64,000 bases of DNA from Stenocarpella maydis (GCA_002270565.1 NQMI01000094.1:1-64000), one strand, 5' to 3'; positions 25,501 to 35,753 are shown, numbered from the stretch's first letter. Numbers and translations are program-made. The notes: a model not told the origin generated them from the sequence alone.

Positions 25501-25936
25501 AACCATCGCCGCCCGGTCCAGAGCCAGCCGCACCACCGGCAGCACTGCCTTTGCCGTCAGCGGGGTACGATTTGCCTTCGCCGCTGCCAGGACCGTCGGC
25601 GCTAGACGACTTGGCTTCACTAATGTCCTTTTCTAGCTCTTCGGTTTGCTTCTTCAAGTTCGCCTTGGCCTCCTCTTCTGAAAGAGGCTCGATCGCTTTG
25701 TCAAAGAATCCTCTTCCTTTCTTGTCGGAGAGTGCCGCAGAGGTGGAGAATGCAGATCTCGTTATAGCTTGAGGGCTTGACCTCGGGATCTGAGAGTTGG
25801 GGATAAGCGTCCTGCCAAAGCGGCTCGGAGCATTTGACGAAAACCCTGCTGAATGTGAAACGGTAAACGCTCTCTGCACGCTCCTGGAGAGCTGGCCTGG
25901 AGTGGCTGGCCTGGATACTCGTTGTCGGAGAAGCAT
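22511..25936 (-). CDS. pim1: Mitochondrial ATP-dependent Lon protease
   Basis: AAA+ serine protease of the mitochondrial matrix that degrades damaged proteins and helps maintain mitochondrial DNA. Exons 25936-22754 and 22684-22511 give 1118 residues, close to yeast Pim1. The intron (22685-22753) has a GTAAGT donor and separates LELPE from NIKEGIEG. The first ATG of the frame begins an Arg/Ser-rich mitochondrial targeting sequence (MLLRQRVSRP...). The Lon N domain starts near residue 165 (AIPIARRPLFPGF). The Walker A motif GPPGVGKT is near 608 and Walker B (LILIDEIDKI) follows. The catalytic Ser lies in KDGPSAGVTM near 990, and the catalytic Lys in REKTVAARR near 1033. The acidic, Ser-rich C terminus ends KDESTESE. 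Upstream sequence can be spliced in frame to this ATG (see 25937-26463), so a longer N terminus is possible. Confidence 0.95.
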
Positions 25937-26463
25937 TGCTGGTCCTGAATTGAAGACGGTGACGAAAACGATGACGCTGAGGAGAAAGGTGAGGCCAAGG
26001 AGATGAAGATCCTGAAGAGGCAGGCCACGATGTACCACATGCAACACAGGAGCACCACAAGGAGTACGAAGTAAGGTCGGCTGTGGACAAGCGGTACTGG
26101 ATGAGGGAGGAGGCGACGTCGATGGCGATGACGCTGGCGATGACGCTGGCGCGGAGGTATAGGCGGTCGAGGATACTTTGGACCTGAAACTCCTAGTTTA
26201 GTACCTATTTCATAGGTGCTGTGGGTGGGGGTAGGCTTTGTGCGAGTGGGTGCTCGGTGCTGTGGCCGGTGGGTTTCGGAGGTGGCGGCGAGGTGGAAGG
26301 AAGTCAATGATGTACGCTGGGAGTGGGTAGGAAGCTTTCGCCAGCAGATCTTCGTCGGTCGCTGCTTTCCCACCGGCAGAATAGCCCCACTGAGCAAGGT
26401 TACATGTGTAGTAGGCGGTGAGGGATGACTTACACGGGGCACGGACGGCGGCGTTGGGTCCAT
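25937..26463 (-). other. Possible upstream coding exons joined to the Lon gene, or a 5' leader
   Basis: On the minus strand an ATG at 26463 opens MDPTPPSVPR, ending at a GTAAGT donor (intron 26390-26433, 44 bp). The next exon, 26389-26316 (WGYSAGGKAATDEDLLAKA...), ends at GTACAT. An acceptor TTTCAG preceded by ACTAAAC (intron 26184-26315) restores the Lon frame exactly, with no stop before 25936. This would add about 117 residues ahead of the targeting sequence. Alternatively these exons are the start of a small separate protein or simply a spliced leader. A frame shifted by one also reads a plausible helix (ILDRLYLRASVIASVIAI), but it runs into the Lon coding region without a stop. Unresolved. 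Confidence 0.35.
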
Positions 26464-28024
26464 CGCGGGGTGAAGAGGAGAGAAGAGGACGAGATTCAAA
26501 TTCTATTTCAGGAGACTTTTCCTTATCTACCTTCCCACTCACTGTCCTCCCTCCTGCCCCCTACCTGTGCCTGTTAGCTCATGTCTGGAACATGTGTTGG
26601 TACTGTTTACGGAGAAATGTATAGGTCGGCACTTTCCAACATCTTCCAAGAGCTGCTTCTGTGGGCTTCACCAGAGAGTACGCGCATGCAAACCTCGTGC
26701 GCTTGCATTGAGACCAAGACCGGCGACTGAAAAATACCTGCGTAACTAGGTAAATATATACGTGCGCAGGAATCCAGTTCCACAGGTTGGATCTAGCTTC
26801 AGGCACATGGTTGGTATCCCAGGGTGCTTGTGGATGTTGATTACTCCCCAAACTGGGGTTGACAAGGCGTGTGATCTGTACGAGTGCTGATGTAAGGCAA
26901 TCGACACCCTTGTATGTACGAGCTGGGGTCTGAGAACCTGACCCTGGAGGAACATCATTCCTTCCGATGGTGTAGCGCCACCTAGGTACTCTGTACCAAC
27001 CTCGTGGCTGTGGATGTACCTCACCACTATACTCCGTGGCCCCCGCAACACCCACACCTGGACACTAGTCGAAACTTGGCTCGGACACGGGCTGTTGGTG
27101 TGGAGGAGCCTGCCAAGAGTGGCCTCACCTCGAGCAAGGTGATGCGGGATATGCTGTATGACTTGTTGTAGCACGACCTCTTGCAGAACAACTCTTCAGA
27201 GAAATGTCTCCCACAACATGGCTCCTATGCTCTGTGGGGTAGTTCCAGAGACTGCGCCTGGTCGGAAGTACCATACCTGCAAGGCCTCAGGACTTCTCCG
27301 AAAGACGGCGATTGAGACAGTCATGCGCAATTCCAAGAGCAATCAAAAGACGCCTCCCTAAACCGTAGCACTGAGTGTTGAAGTGCCGAGTCGCAATGTG
27401 CCCATGTCTACATGAGAACCTGCCCGGGAGGCGACTCCTTCGGGCCCTTCCAAGGATATTTGTTAGGGTCCCTGCGCTCTCTATCTTATCGAGTCACAGC
27501 CGAGCGAACTCCCCAGATTTCGGCCCACCCACCAACCCCACTGTGAGCCACTGCACTTGCAACGGCCTGCCTTGGCGAACCAGATATATAAACCTCATGC
27601 AACCTCACCAGGCCAGCAGTCCCCGAGCTGTACCTGCTTACGACCCAGCGACGTCGTAATCACGCACGCAATAAAAGCGATCCCCCCCCCCAAAAATAAA
27701 AAATATCTTACAACAGACACCGCGGTGATTTGTATGGCGGGACTTGGTACCCCCGAACCTGTTGTCACTTGGCGGATAAATCACTCGGGGGCTTCTGCAA
27801 GACGTAAACTGCGCTTCACGCTCGCCCTCGACCTGGCTTCTCGGCGGCCGCTCTAATCACTTTGCTAGATTATATCCAGTGTTACATATCTATGCGTTCA
27901 CCGACACACGCCTACTGACGCCAATTCACACTGTCTCCTTGCTTGGCGAGCGTGCAACTTGTTCCAATCCGCTCCAAGGTTCTTTCTGGCCCTATATTTT
28001 CATACATACGACCGCCTTGCCAAG
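26464..28024. other. Divergent intergenic region between lon and a small gene
   Basis: This should carry the promoters of the minus-strand Lon gene and the plus-strand gene at 28025. Open frames here are short, with no recognisable product. A C homopolymer followed by A-rich sequence lies at about 27680-27700. Confidence 0.5.
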
Positions 28025-28552
28025 ATGTCTCCCGCAGATTCGAAGAACGACGTCTTATCCGGTGTCTCGAAGCTGTCACTTGACACACAGAACGTCAAAA
28101 ATGCAGCCAAGCCGAAACAAAAGAAGGAGCCGGTCGCCGATTCTTGGGAGGACGAGGACGTCTCCTCCGGCACCGAGACCGAAACGGAGGGGGCCAGCAA
28201 ACCGGGCCCTTCTGAGGGGAACCCACACGGGACTTCCGCCCCTCCACCGACGCCCGTCACTCCGAGCTATCTCCAGGGCACATTCTCGCCCACGGACCTG
28301 TCCGGGGGCTACCACATACCGTCCGGCTCGTCCGGCGCCCCCGCTGCCCGGCCGGAAAAGACAGACGCCGTCGCGAGGAGGATGATAGCGGGCGCGCTGG
28401 GCATGCGGGCGCCCAAGCTGACGGAGGAGCAGAAGAATTACGACAAGGCCGTACGCGAGAAGGAGCGCAAGCGTAGGGAGGAGGAAAAGGCCGCGCAGAG
28501 GCGGAGGGAGGAGGAGGCAGCTAAAGCGAAGGCGGCCATGTGGGACGACTGA
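28025..28552 (+). CDS. Uncharacterised small acidic/basic protein with C-terminal charged helix
   Basis: A single-exon protein of 175 residues, starting at an ATG in good context (GCCAAGATG). I do not recognise a named domain. The first half is acidic and Ser/Thr/Pro-rich (DSWEDEDVSSGTETETEG), with the look of disorder. The middle contains YLQGTFSPTDLSGGYH. The last 60 residues form a long, highly charged helix (KLTEEQKNYDKAVREKERKR followed by EEE/KAA/RRREEE blocks), likely a coiled coil or an RNA- or ribosome-contacting helix, ending MWDD. The composition and the clear N- and C-terminal blocks support a real gene. Function unknown. Confidence 0.7.
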   Translation: MSPADSKNDVLSGVSKLSLDTQNVKNAAKPKQKKEPVADSWEDEDVSSGTETETEGASKPGPSEGNPHGTSAPPPTPVTPSYLQGTFSPTDLSGGYHIPSGSSGAPAARPEKTDAVARRMIAGALGMRAPKLTEEQKNYDKAVREKERKRREEEKAAQRRREEEAAKAKAAMWDD

Positions 28553-28871
28553 GGGCCGTGTGCCTCTGGGTCCTGTTGATTTTGATGACATGCATTTGGA
28601 CCATGAGCACGAGGACTGTACTGTTTGAGTTACAGGCATGGCTGTTTCAAGGCCTTATTATGAAGGCTCCCCTGCCGCTTGTTTGTCGTTCAACCTCTCT
28701 TGATGCAAGGTCATAGAGCTGATAATTGTCAAATCCGAGTCCGAGGAACGCTGAATTAGTATCCACTGCATACAGTTGAGATAAAAGCATTTTTAAATGG
28801 GTTCTGAGAAAGAGGCTCTCCACCGTACCCATGTCAAGGGGCCCGATGCCCTCTGGACTCTCACACAGCTT
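28553..28871. other. Short convergent 3' intergenic region
   Basis: This separates the small plus-strand gene from the minus-strand Rrg7 gene. Nothing beyond expected 3' UTR sequence is seen. Confidence 0.5.
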
Positions 28872-29669
28872 TCATTGTGGTGACCTTTGCATCCCATTTA
28901 TTTTCCCACTTCCCTGCCGTGCAATCCTAGAGCCCCGATTCGCATCCCCGAGGATGACATGCCGCCCCTTCCACAGCATCGATAGATGTGACTCCCCCTC
29001 CCCGCCGGCGTGCCGCATGCCCACCCCCAGGCCCTCCAGCCCCTCCTCCTCAGCCCTGCGGTTCCACAGCATCTGCTGGACGAGCCCTGCCCTCGTGCAC
29101 GAGATGAAGCACATGGGCCACCGGCTTCGCGCGAGCGAGTCCCTCACGCCCTTGGTCGCCGGCTTCTCGGTGACGAAAACCCCCAGCACCCCGTGGCCCT
29201 TCCAGCCGACGGGCGCGCCAACGAAGGCGCCCTCGAGCTCGCGCACCAGGTTCGGCGACGACTTCCTCGCGATGGCCTTGCACTGCGCCAGGACTCGCAG
29301 GGGCTCCCGGGAGGACGGGACGCGCCACGTCCCGAGCAGGTCGATGCCGTAGTCTGAGTGTCCGCCCACCCTCTTCAGGTAGAAGCCATACTGGGAGAGT
29401 ACCTCGGCGACCGTGTACTCGTAATGCGTGCCGACGTAGAGTGTGGACTTTTGGTCGAGCCCTGACCTGTTGGCGTATGCGAGAAATGAGGGCAGGTCAT
29501 AATGGTTGCTGGTGGGCGGGTCCGGGTAGATCAGAGTTGAGTTGAGCCTGGTGGACGGCCACGCCGAAGCCAATGGGTTTGCTGACCGGGCAAGGGGCGA
29601 GGAGGTTCGTATGCGTATCAGCAGACGAGAATGCTGAGCGCTCAGCCCATGACGTGGGGTCGTTCTCAT
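28872..29669 (-). CDS. rrg7: Rrg7-like mitochondrial protein (restriction-endonuclease-like fold)
   Basis: Member of the fungal Required-for-Respiratory-Growth 7 family, mitochondrial proteins of unknown biochemical role needed for respiration. Single exon. From the ATG at 29669 it has 265 residues and starts with an Arg/Ser-rich presequence (MRTTPRHGLSAQHSR). An in-frame ATG at 29717 would add 16 residues (MDLWQISHKNERH...) that look less like a targeting signal. The conserved core reads YVGTHYEYTVAEVLSQYGF, then GGHSDYGIDLLGTW and VLAQCKAI. The Asp and the Q-x-K are spaced as in PD-(D/E)XK nuclease folds. LVRELEGAFVGAP follows, also conserved in the family. It is transcribed away from the Med21 gene, with only about 280 bp between the start codons. 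Confidence 0.85.
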   Translation of the reverse strand: MRTTPRHGLSAQHSRLLIRIRTSSPLARSANPLASAWPSTRLNSTLIYPDPPTSNHYDLPSFLAYANRSGLDQKSTLYVGTHYEYTVAEVLSQYGFYLKRVGGHSDYGIDLLGTWRVPSSREPLRVLAQCKAIARKSSPNLVRELEGAFVGAPVGWKGHGVLGVFVTEKPATKGVRDSLARSRWPMCFISCTRAGLVQQMLWNRRAEEEGLEGLGVGMRHAGGEGESHLSMLWKGRHVILGDANRGSRIARQGSGKINGMQRSPQ

Positions 29670-29952
29670 CACCGTGACATGTCGCTCGTTTTTGTGTGAA
29701 ATCTGCCACAAATCCATCCAAGCCCGGGTTGAATCTGGCTACAAAGTCGCGCTCTGGCATGCCCCTGTCCAAGTGCACCGCGCATCCCAGCCAGCCTGCC
29801 AGCCCAGCCTGCACAGAAGGAGCTAGGGCCACTTTCACCCCAGTGCCCGCCCACCCCTGCCGGACTTCGGCTGCGTCTGGCGGGCTTGAAAGCCGACAAC
29901 TTGCGCAAGTCGCAACAGAGCCTCTCCCGGTTGTTGCGCGAAGCTTGCAAAG
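29670..29952. promoter_or_regulatory. Short bidirectional promoter between rrg7 and med21
   Basis: The start codons of the two divergent genes are 283 bp apart (235 bp if Rrg7 starts at 29717). Both genes must therefore be driven from this interval. No TATA box or named regulatory motif stands out. Confidence 0.6.
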
Positions 29953-30485
29953 ATGGGTGACAGATTGACACAGCTCCAGGATGCTGTTGATCAGGTAAGG
30001 AGCAGCTTCGTGCAATTCAACCAACGTACTGACGCAGTCCCAGCTGGCGCAACAATTCGTCGCCTGCATCCATTTCCTCCATCGCTACCATGATCGCGAG
30101 ATACTGGGCCCCAAGGACCAGGTCAGAGAGGTGAAGCCGGAGGAGGATCGCAAAGAGAGTGAGGATCGGCCCAATCGTCCGCGACCTGCCTCTCCTGCCC
30201 GTCATCTAACGACCCCTCGATACAGTCACGCCGATCCCAGCCGAGGAGTTCAAAGCCGGCCAGGTTGAGCTCGCGCGGGACCTGGTGCTGAAGGAACAGC
30301 AGATCGAGTTCATAATATCCTCGCTCCCGGGGCTCGAGAACAACGCAGAGGCGCAGGAGCGCTGCATCAGGGAGCTGGAGGAGGAGCTGCGCGTGGCCGA
30401 CACGCAGCGCCAGGACGCGATCCGCGAGATGAATGAGGTTCAGGCTCAGCTCGACCAGGTTATTCGGGGCACGAAGCGGCCTTGA
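29953..30485 (+). CDS. med21: Mediator complex subunit 21
   Basis: Small coiled-coil subunit of the Mediator middle module, which pairs with Med7 and links transcription factors to RNA polymerase II. Exons 29953-29994, 30044-30158 and 30226-30485 give 138 residues, normal for fungal Med21. The first exon reads [14 protein letters not shown], and splicing gives [11 protein letters not shown], the family's N-terminal signature. Intron 1 has two possible acceptors six bases apart (30037 or 30043). The downstream one is preferred because CTGAC at 30028-30032 is too near the first. Intron 2 (GTGAGG donor, CTAAC branch) joins to [19 protein letters not shown], followed by [18 protein letters not shown] and a Glu/Arg-rich coiled coil. 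It is divergent from rrg7. Confidence 0.92.
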
Positions 30486-30938
30486 GCCGAGGTGGGCATA
30501 CGAAATAGCGATTGCGGGGAAAATGCGATGTATTACATATTACGGCGTTGTGAGAACACGGCGTACATGGCGTTTGAGGTTTACGGATACCCCCAAGGAA
30601 GCTAGACGGTTCGGAAGATTGGTCCGTCTTCGGACGTATCTAGGGCATCATTCTGCAGGCCTGTTTGCCGCACTGTCAAATGAGTGCTGTGAAGAGGGTA
30701 CCAGCTGGAGTGATGGTACTATGCCAGTTGCAACTAGACAAGCGTGGTAAACAAGAAACCAGCAGGAAACAACCAGTCACCAACCTCCCATAATGCAGAG
30801 TGATTCCAAATTGTCATCCAGGACCGATACTTTGGAATTCTCGCTCCCAATAGCTCTTTCGGTATTCTTTCCTCTTAGTCCCAACAAGATCTAGTTCATG
30901 GGTATCTCTATGTCTATGTACAGTTCTGGTCTATCCAT
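30486..30938. other. Convergent 3' intergenic region
   Basis: This lies between the ends of med21 (+) and the nucleotidase gene (-). No coding signal is seen. Confidence 0.5.
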
Positions 30939-31859
30939 CTATGCCTTCTTGAAGAACTGGGGGAAAACGGTTCTCAGGTCCTCTAGGTGTCGTATTTGGT
31001 ACTTTGCCGCTTGCATCTCTGGAACCGGAACATCGTCTTCAACGAGGTGGGCTGTGTTCCACCCGAATTCTTGGGCCTTGACACAGTTGCCATAACTGTC
31101 ATCTATGTTATGTGAGTAACGTGGCTTCCTGTCTTGGCTCTGGAAGGCTCAGGGGAAACGAAGCCCCCGAAGAGAGGATGGGATTCACACTCACCAACGA
31201 AGAAGCAGTCCTCCCACTCCTCGACTCCAGCCTCCCTCATTGCCTTCACATACGCCTCCTTTTGCGGCTTGCACACGAAGGGGACCTTGGAGTAGTCACA
31301 GTACGTCACGCCCTCGAACATGCCCTCGACCCCGAGGAGGCGTATGACCCTGTGAGCATGGTTGACGTAGGCATTGGTGAAGAGCCACAGCCTGATCTTG
31401 CTCCTGTCGATGTCCTCGAGCAGCTTCTTGAGCTCCGGCCGTGGCTTGATGACGCCGTCCAGGGGCAGGGCGTCGTCGACCTTGGCGTTGTACTCCAGAG
31501 GATCGATCTGGTGGTGCCGCACAAGGCCCTCGATGGCGAGGCCATAGTTGGTATAGTACTCCTTGTGCAGTCTCACTGCTTCTTCCCTGGGCAGGTTGAG
31601 ATGCTTCTCGAAGTACGTGTCTATCAAGTCTGCCATGAGATCATGGACCTTGGCGCCTGAGGTTTCTGTCAGAATGCTGCCTTAGCTATTGAGAGGTAGT
31701 ACTTACTCTTCGGATACAGGCAGTTATCTATGTCACTGTTGTGCTTGATCAGAACGCGAGGGTTCAACCGTGGTTTGCCATGTGTTAAACTTACAAAAAG
31801 AAGACCTGTTTCGGTGCAGTGGCGCCATTCTGAACAGGTTCACGGTCTTCCGATGACAT
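30939..31859 (-). CDS. sdt1: HAD-superfamily pyrimidine 5'-nucleotidase (Sdt1/Phm8 type)
   Basis: Cytosolic phosphatase predicted to dephosphorylate pyrimidine (or other) nucleoside monophosphates. Four exons on the minus strand: 31859-31795, 31735-31707, 31656-31195 and 31102-30939, giving 239 residues. The 29-nt second exon carries most of the catalytic loop: splicing yields VFFFDIDNCLYPKS, with the nucleophile and general-acid Asp of HAD motif I. Motif II is LWLFTNAYVNHAHR. The Lys of motif III is in VCKPQKEAYVKAM, and motif IV is FFVGDDSYGN, which spans the third intron. An in-frame upstream ATG at 32099 would add 80 residues that look like a mitochondrial presequence. I prefer the internal start because homologues usually begin just ahead of motif I, but the long form is possible. 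Confidence 0.88.
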
Positions 31860-32900
31860 CACGCTTGTTGTGAATCTGGAGATGGATGCCGAGAGGCGCC
31901 TGGTAGGAATGTCGGCTGTGCTAGTCTTGAGGGTGAAGGAGGAAGCGGCCAACTGTCTGTTTGAGCAAATGGGTCTATTGAGAGCCGGGACAGGGTGGCC
32001 GATGATTTTGAAACTGGAAGCTGCAGCGTGGTAAGAATTGAAAATAATAGAGAATTGTCTCGTTTGGGTGAGAGGCAGGCTTGCAAGATGGAGTCTCATG
32101 TCACGTCTGTGTACTTACGCGAGTGAGGCGTGTGTGCACGTCGCCGTTGTCCTTTTATGACGTCTAGAAAGTGCATGGCGATTATAGCGAGCTAGACTAG
32201 AAGAGTTTCTAGAATTGAGTCAGGCCGGCGGACGCCAGCCTGTTCCATTCCTAAACCGGGTTCAGGCCAAGGCCGTGCAGAGACGTCCGGGTTGTGATTA
32301 TTCAACAGAATCTGGAATAGCCACCAAAGCCTTGCACGGTGTGACGGCAAAGGTAGCTCAAGGCAGGAAAGAATGGAGCAAGCAAGTGCCCAGCGTCCAA
32401 AGGAATCATTTTCTCGACACTCTGAAAGCAGCAAAGGTGCGTCGACCGACCTCGACTACCCCTGCACCCACTGCTGTAGAACTACCTAGGTACATACCTA
32501 GGTAGGTATTATCTACTACGTCCCTAGGTCGATATTCCCTTGGCCGCCTGCCGCAAGAGGGTTCGGGATGATGGCCTTCTATCTGCCTTACGTAAGTCAT
32601 GACTGGTGCAAAACTCGCTGGCTAAGTGGACGAGCTGCAATTTCCCTCCTTCCATGCCGCAGGGCACAGGAGGACAGACAGCTTAGCAACAGCAGCCTGG
32701 ATGTCTTCGTATGTCCATCAACATAATCCCTTCCGCCCTCGATACGCATGCTAGCTGCCCCCATTTGCACACGGCCCTGCTCAAGCGGCGTATGAGGATC
32801 GCGGGTCCGCCTTGCTAATGCACGTCCTTTCTGACGCCGAAAAAGTAGAAATTCTCTGGTTTTGCCGTCGAACCACCTACAGACCGCTCGCTCCATCACA
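31860..32900. other. Divergent intergenic region
   Basis: Promoter interval between the nucleotidase gene (-) and the large plus-strand gene at 32901. No other gene is seen. The ATG at 32099 (-), discussed with the nucleotidase, lies here. Confidence 0.5.
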
Positions 32901-35753
32901 ATGGCCCAGGGCCCAATCACCGCCCTGCAGACAGATCCGGTGCCGTCCATGGCATCCAAAATCCCAGCTGCGCTATCAGAGGAGGAGGAACATCAGTTAA
33001 GGGAGTGCGAGCGCATCTTGCAATTTCGGGATGAGGTGCTGTCGGGTGCTCACCCCAGGATCAAGGTGCCGGCGCATTTGGTCGCTGCAAAGAAGCGCAG
33101 TGAATCTCGAAGTCCCGGGTCGCTTGCCGTCGCAGCACCGTCTGGTCCGGCTGCGTTGATGAACAACGTGCCTACAGGCCCCAAATCCACCACTGCAAAG
33201 GTGGCGAGCCCGGCCACCGGGTCGCAGATTGCAAATAATTTGCGGTCGTTCAACGCGAACTCGCATCGTTCTGTCGCCGCTGCTTCGAACATTGCCTCTG
33301 GCCATGATTCGTCCTCCGGTTCCACGAGCACTGTACCCGGTGTCCCGACCGGCCCCAAGTCTGCTGCGCCAGCGCGATATCGCGAGCCCTCAGGGAGTGC
33401 CCAATTTGACCCCGTACTTCTCACAAAGTCTGACGACCTCATCAAGGCTGAGATACAGCTCCAGAGGAAGCGTCTCGAGAGTGCGCTCAGCGAGCAAGTT
33501 CAACAGCACCGCGCAGCCAGGAATTCGCATATGGCAGAAGCTCCGGTTGAATTTGACCTCGCTGACGTTCTAATGAAGGCCCTCAAGCTGGTTCAGACCT
33601 CTGCCCTTCCACACACTGATGCCAATCTAGCAGCTAATGCAAGCGGTACCGATGGTGATTCCTTTGACGACGATACCTTTTACTCTAGTAAACACGACAC
33701 CCCTGAATCCCATCAAACGCACCGCTTGCTTGATCGCGATGAGTCTGGGGACCCCCAGGCCCGCGAAGATTCTCACTACGAGCCCCCCTTGGTTATCCAA
33801 GCCAGTCCAGTGCCTGAGAAACAACCTGCGGTAGCTTTCGTCCTGTCAAGTGCAAATGCAACTCAACCTCAGCAGCACCGAGAGCAGCAAGCATTGGCGC
33901 CCGACCCGAGCAACCGTACAGCTGCCACGTACTCCGGCGGCTATCAGACCGGGGCGGAGGCCGCAGGTACAGGAAATACAAACGATGTGCCAATGGAAAT
34001 AACATCGTCGCAGGAGAGCGGGGAGGCGAGCAGCTCGAGAGACTCTGGCCAGGCTGATGCTAACCAGCAAATGGCTCGCCACCATCTCGAGTCTGTCACA
34101 CAGCAACTGATCGATCAGGGCTTTGGCCGCCGTCAGTCGCCGATTCTTCGTGCGCACAACCTGTCTCCTATTGCCCCTCAGCCCGCACATGTCTCTCCTT
34201 TGGCTACTGCACGACAGCCCCCAGTGCTCCGACCTGACGCCCCCTCAGCTCAAGCGACTCCTGCGCAAGTCATGGCACTTAGAAACGACCGCTCCAATGG
34301 CTCGAGCCCCGAGAGTTCTCCGCAAGGCGGCAAAGCAAGCAAGAAGGGCAAGAAAAAGAACAAGAGGAAAGCTGATCGCATGGCGACCAACACTGTGCCA
34401 TCGCCATACATCAAGCCAGAGCCGCGCTCTCCTTCCCCTCTGACTGCGCCGCAGTTTACAAGACCCACGAAGCGGCAGAAACAAGCACAGCGGCCAGCAC
34501 AGCCAGGCTATGATCAGGCTCGCATTGAGGAACCCGTCGAGGTCGTCGCTCCACACGACTATCCACGAGTCTATAGGGAAGAGCGAATCGCTTCGGGTTA
34601 TAATAGTCCGAGCGGACAGCGTCCTCGCCAAGACGCCCGCCATATGATCGTGGCAGAGCCATCTAGGTATGAGAGGGACTACCACGAGGTGCTTCGCCCA
34701 GCCGAGGCTGTTCAATACGTCCGGCGTTCACCCGGCGCACCAGCATATCCATACGGGCCTGGTGAAGTGCGAACCGTCAGGTCAGTGTCACGTGCTGCCA
34801 TTGAAAGGCCGTATCCATTTTACGACGTTCGAGACCCTCCACGTACTGTAGTTCGGCAAGCGACGGATCGTGATCGGTCCCGCTCGCCTGTCATGGCCGA
34901 AGATCGCTCATCGGCCATGATGGGCCCTCCACGCTTGCCGCGTTCAAGGATCGTGCACGTTGACGAGTTTGGCCGCGAGTACTTGGATCCTGTTCCAAGA
35001 CCAGAGGACGTGGTGACCAGGCGCTCCGTTGTGCCAAGGCCGGTCTACGATGGCCAGGAAGAATATTACGAGATGCCCAGGTCGACAACAGTGATTCGAC
35101 GTTCTGTTGCACCTCTTGGTGCTTACGGTGAGCCTGAAATCGTCTACCAACGGCCTCCCCCGCCAGTCCGTGCCTCCTCTGCTATGCCTGGTGGCCCACA
35201 GCGATATGACGAGGAAGTTGTCTACCATCGACCAGCTTCTCCCTCGGGATATGCCACCACCCGCCGCGTGGTGGCCCGTCCGGCAGAGTACGTGGTTCCT
35301 GAGTACCGGTACTATCGCGAGCGGGACTATCAAGGCGCCCCCCCCGCTCAAGCTGGCGATGATTACTACGAAGTCCGGAATGTACATGAGAGGCGACCAG
35401 TAGAGGAGGCCACGCGGGAGTATCGAATTCGGGCCACAACGGTGCGCCCCGAGGCGGGCCTGAGGCCAGAAGTGGTCAGGATGTCCAGCGTGCGGCCTGA
35501 GCACGTACCCGGCGGCTACGGTGCCCCGATTTCACTGGACGAGCGGCAGGCGATGGCGCCTCCCCGGCCGTATAGCACTCGGCCCATTGCGCCTCCGCCC
35601 CCACCACCACCTCTTCCTCAGCAGCAGCAGCAGCAGTACGTGCGTCCGTGGCCAGAGTACGAAGCCCGACCGTATCCGGATCATGTTGAGGAGGTAGGTG
35701 ATGACGGAGGCGTGACTTACTTGGAGAGTGCTCCCAGGGAGATGTACAGATGA
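32901..35753 (+). CDS. Large low-complexity protein, function unknown
   Basis: Single-exon protein of 950 residues, starting at the ATG at 32901 (MAQGPITALQTDPVPSM). I recognise no catalytic domain. The N terminus has a conserved-looking helix (LSEEEEHQLRECERILQFRD) and IKVPAHL. A second helix (LIKAEIQLQRKRLESALSE) follows at about 190. The middle is Ser/Gln/Ala-rich, with a basic KKGKKKNKRK cluster near 490 that may be a nuclear localisation signal. The C-terminal half is rich in Arg, Tyr and Pro with many RxVxRP/YxxP-like repeats, includes SRIVHVDEFGREYLDP, and ends in Pro and Gln tracts. The composition suggests a nuclear RNA- or chromatin-associated, largely disordered protein. That is inference only. 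Confidence 0.75.
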   Translation: MAQGPITALQTDPVPSMASKIPAALSEEEEHQLRECERILQFRDEVLSGAHPRIKVPAHLVAAKKRSESRSPGSLAVAAPSGPAALMNNVPTGPKSTTAKVASPATGSQIANNLRSFNANSHRSVAAASNIASGHDSSSGSTSTVPGVPTGPKSAAPARYREPSGSAQFDPVLLTKSDDLIKAEIQLQRKRLESALSEQVQQHRAARNSHMAEAPVEFDLADVLMKALKLVQTSALPHTDANLAANASGTDGDSFDDDTFYSSKHDTPESHQTHRLLDRDESGDPQAREDSHYEPPLVIQASPVPEKQPAVAFVLSSANATQPQQHREQQALAPDPSNRTAATYSGGYQTGAEAAGTGNTNDVPMEITSSQESGEASSSRDSGQADANQQMARHHLESVTQQLIDQGFGRRQSPILRAHNLSPIAPQPAHVSPLATARQPPVLRPDAPSAQATPAQVMALRNDRSNGSSPESSPQGGKASKKGKKKNKRKADRMATNTVPSPYIKPEPRSPSPLTAPQFTRPTKRQKQAQRPAQPGYDQARIEEPVEVVAPHDYPRVYREERIASGYNSPSGQRPRQDARHMIVAEPSRYERDYHEVLRPAEAVQYVRRSPGAPAYPYGPGEVRTVRSVSRAAIERPYPFYDVRDPPRTVVRQATDRDRSRSPVMAEDRSSAMMGPPRLPRSRIVHVDEFGREYLDPVPRPEDVVTRRSVVPRPVYDGQEEYYEMPRSTTVIRRSVAPLGAYGEPEIVYQRPPPPVRASSAMPGGPQRYDEEVVYHRPASPSGYATTRRVVARPAEYVVPEYRYYRERDYQGAPPAQAGDDYYEVRNVHERRPVEEATREYRIRATTVRPEAGLRPEVVRMSSVRPEHVPGGYGAPISLDERQAMAPPRPYSTRPIAPPPPPPPLPQQQQQQYVRPWPEYEARPYPDHVEEVGDDGGVTYLESAPREMYR

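Noticed and set aside
25701..26175. A small membrane protein upstream of Lon in another frame (ILDRLYLRASVIASVIAI)
   Set aside because: It requires a weak acceptor and runs without a stop far into the Lon coding exon. Hydrophobic runs appear in all three frames because the DNA is CT-rich.
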